Source of the DNA: Sipunculus nudus
Lineage: Eukaryota; Annelida; Sipuncula; Golfingiida; Sipunculidae
NCBI GenBank assembly: GCA_026874595.1
Contig: CM049315.1
Location: 34,920,164 to 34,984,163, forward strand
DNA: 64,000 nucleotides
Reading direction: 5' to 3'
Numbering within the stretch: position 1 is the first letter of the stretch; the number at the start of each line of letters is the position of its first letter. Of the stretch, positions 62,560 through 64,000 are shown piece by piece. The notes below the pieces were generated by a model. That model did not search any database, was not told the origin of the DNA, and worked only from the letters and a program-made list of their open reading frames with translations. A program made the translations under genes and the position numbers.

Positions 62560-63850
62560 GACCTGTGTGCGTGCTCATTAAGGTGGAACTGTGTGCTGTG
62601 GGTAAAACCCTGCGCTGTAGGAAGAACCGCGTGCTATAAGGAGAACCGCTTGTTTTAGGAGAACGGCGCGTTCTAACGAGAAAGCATGTTGCAGGGAGAA
62701 GTGCGCTCTGTTGGGGGGGGGGGGGGGGGGGAGAACTGCATGCTGCATGGAAGGAGAACTGCATGTTTTGTATATCGAGATTGGCGTGCTGTAGGAAGAA
62801 CTGCGCGATGTAGGGAATGCTGTAAGAAAACCGGAATGTCAAAAAAAAAAAAAAAAAAATGCGAGCTGCACCGAGAATCGCGTGCTGTAGGGAGAACCGT
62901 GTGCTGTAAGGAGAACTGTGTGCTGTATGGCAGCACGCGTGCTGACAGATGAACTACATGCTGCATACAGAACTGTGTGCTGTACGGAGTACTGTGTGCC
63001 GTACCAAGGACCGCGTGCTGTAGCGGGAACTGCGTATTGTCGGAAGAACTGTGTGCTGTCGGAAGAACTCTGTGCTGTCGGAAGATCTGTGTGCATGCTG
63101 TCGAAAGAACTACGTGTTGTAAGGAGAACTGATTGATAAACGAAGAACTGCTTGTTGTCTGATAATCTGCCCGTTGTAGAGAGAACTGTGCGATGTAGGG
63201 AGAACTGCCTGATGTAGGTAAAACTGCGCGTTTTATCGAGAACTGCGTGTTGTAGGAAAAACTGTGTTCTGTAACGAGATTGCGTGGTGAAAAGGGAGGA
63301 CTGCCTACTGTACTGAGAACTGTGGGTTGTATTGGGAAAACCACTTGCTGCCGGAAGAACTGCATGCATGCTGTATAGAGAACCGCGTGCATGCATGCTG
63401 TATCGGTAACTGCGCATAATGTAAACATAGGAAGAAATGTGCGCTTTAGGTAGAAGTGTGCACTGCAGGAAGATATTTGTGCTGTATGTGTATAGAAATG
63501 TGCGTGCTGTAGGGAGGAATGTGCATTTTAGGAAGAATTGTGCGCTGTAGGAAGAAATGTGCAATGCAGGGAGGAATGCACGCTGTAGGAAATGTGCGCT
63601 GCAGGCAGGTATATGTGAGTTGTTGGAAAAAAATGAGCGCTGTCGGGAAAACTGCACCGTAGGAAGAAATGCGTTTGAACCGAGTAGCGTACTGCCCCGA
63701 GAAGTGAGTGCTTCACGGATAACTATACGTTTTATAGGCTCTAAGGGAAAACAGTGCGCGGTAAGAAGGACTGAACTGCGTGCTGTAGGAAGAAACCGCC
63801 TGCTATATTGACAAGTGCGTGTTAATTATACGGAGAGAAGGTTGTGCTAT
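62560..63850 (+). repeat. 19-bp minisatellite
   Basis: About 1.3 kb, close to 65 units with consensus GTGCTGTAGGAAGAACTGC and frequent variants. It includes a poly(G) run (62713-62731) and a poly(A) run (62842-62860). The 19-bp period rotates reading frames, giving minus-strand open frames of 251 and 272 codons rich in Ser, Thr, Gln, His and Phe. These are repeat artefacts, not genes. Confidence 0.93.
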
Positions 63851-64000
63851 ATATCTACAGCTGCATGCTGTATATATAGTGTTAGGTAGTGTTGTATATG
63901 TAGTGTTAGGAAACGTTTACGAAATGAATTAGATAAAGCTTCCACACCGTGTTTATATATTATCTCATTCACTATTAACTTCATCATGATCCCACTCCCC
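63851..64000. other. Right-edge sequence
   Basis: AT-rich unique sequence with a small tandem duplication (tatatagtgttaggtagtg / tatatgtagtgttagg). No gene seen. Confidence 0.5.

Noticed and set aside
62504-63716. Minus-strand open frames of 251 and 272 codons rich in Ser, Thr, Gln and Phe
   Set aside because: They are readings of a 19-bp tandem repeat in several frames; no domain and no frame preference.

Overview
The window looks like a gene-poor stretch of an animal nuclear genome. The reasons are GT-AG introns, tRNA-derived SINEs, TA-flanked pogo/Tigger-type DNA transposons, very many (TA)n microsatellites and no bacterial-style gene packing. A marine lophotrochozoan, perhaps a mollusc, is my best guess from the repeat style, but the sequence alone does not prove it.

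Left edge (632-1890): the only convincing host gene is the 3' end of a multi-exon + strand gene. An internal exon (632-960) and a terminal exon (1420-1590) join in phase 0 across a GT-AG intron and are followed by an AATAAA signal. I do not recognise the family. Upstream exons lie outside the window or are not identifiable.

Middle (1.9-54 kb): no second supported host gene. AT-rich sequence with (TA)n tracts alternates with visibly GC-richer, repeat-poor islands (about 24.7-25.9, 34.2-36.3, 38.8-39.3, 40.0-40.5, 44.8-50.5, 58.1-59.3 and 60.4-61.6 kb). The islands carry homeodomain-type TAAT sites, nuclear-receptor half-sites and three near-consensus CTCF motifs. I infer a gene desert with regulatory islands. 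Mobile DNA includes a 413-bp MITE with 38-bp ends (8361-8773), an 855-bp element with 31-bp inverted ends (12026-12880), a 1.2-kb non-autonomous element with CAGTGGAACCCC ends (14401-15605), a decayed 1.24-kb Tigger/pogo element with a transposase N-terminus (51858-53093), two tRNA-derived SINE families with three copies each, and a 174-bp insert inside a (TA)n tract that carries a hammerhead-ribozyme-like core on the minus strand (36751-36924).

Right part (54.2-63.9 kb): two large minisatellites. One is a roughly 32-bp pyrimidine-rich unit (54.2-56.7 kb) that leads into a higher-order repeat: minisatellite, (GA)n and a unique block of about 155 bp, three times in tandem, with a fourth lone copy of the (GA)n-block at 59.4 kb. 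The other is a 19-bp unit (62.56-63.85 kb). Neither unit length is a multiple of three, so they create long open frames in several registers that should not be read as genes.
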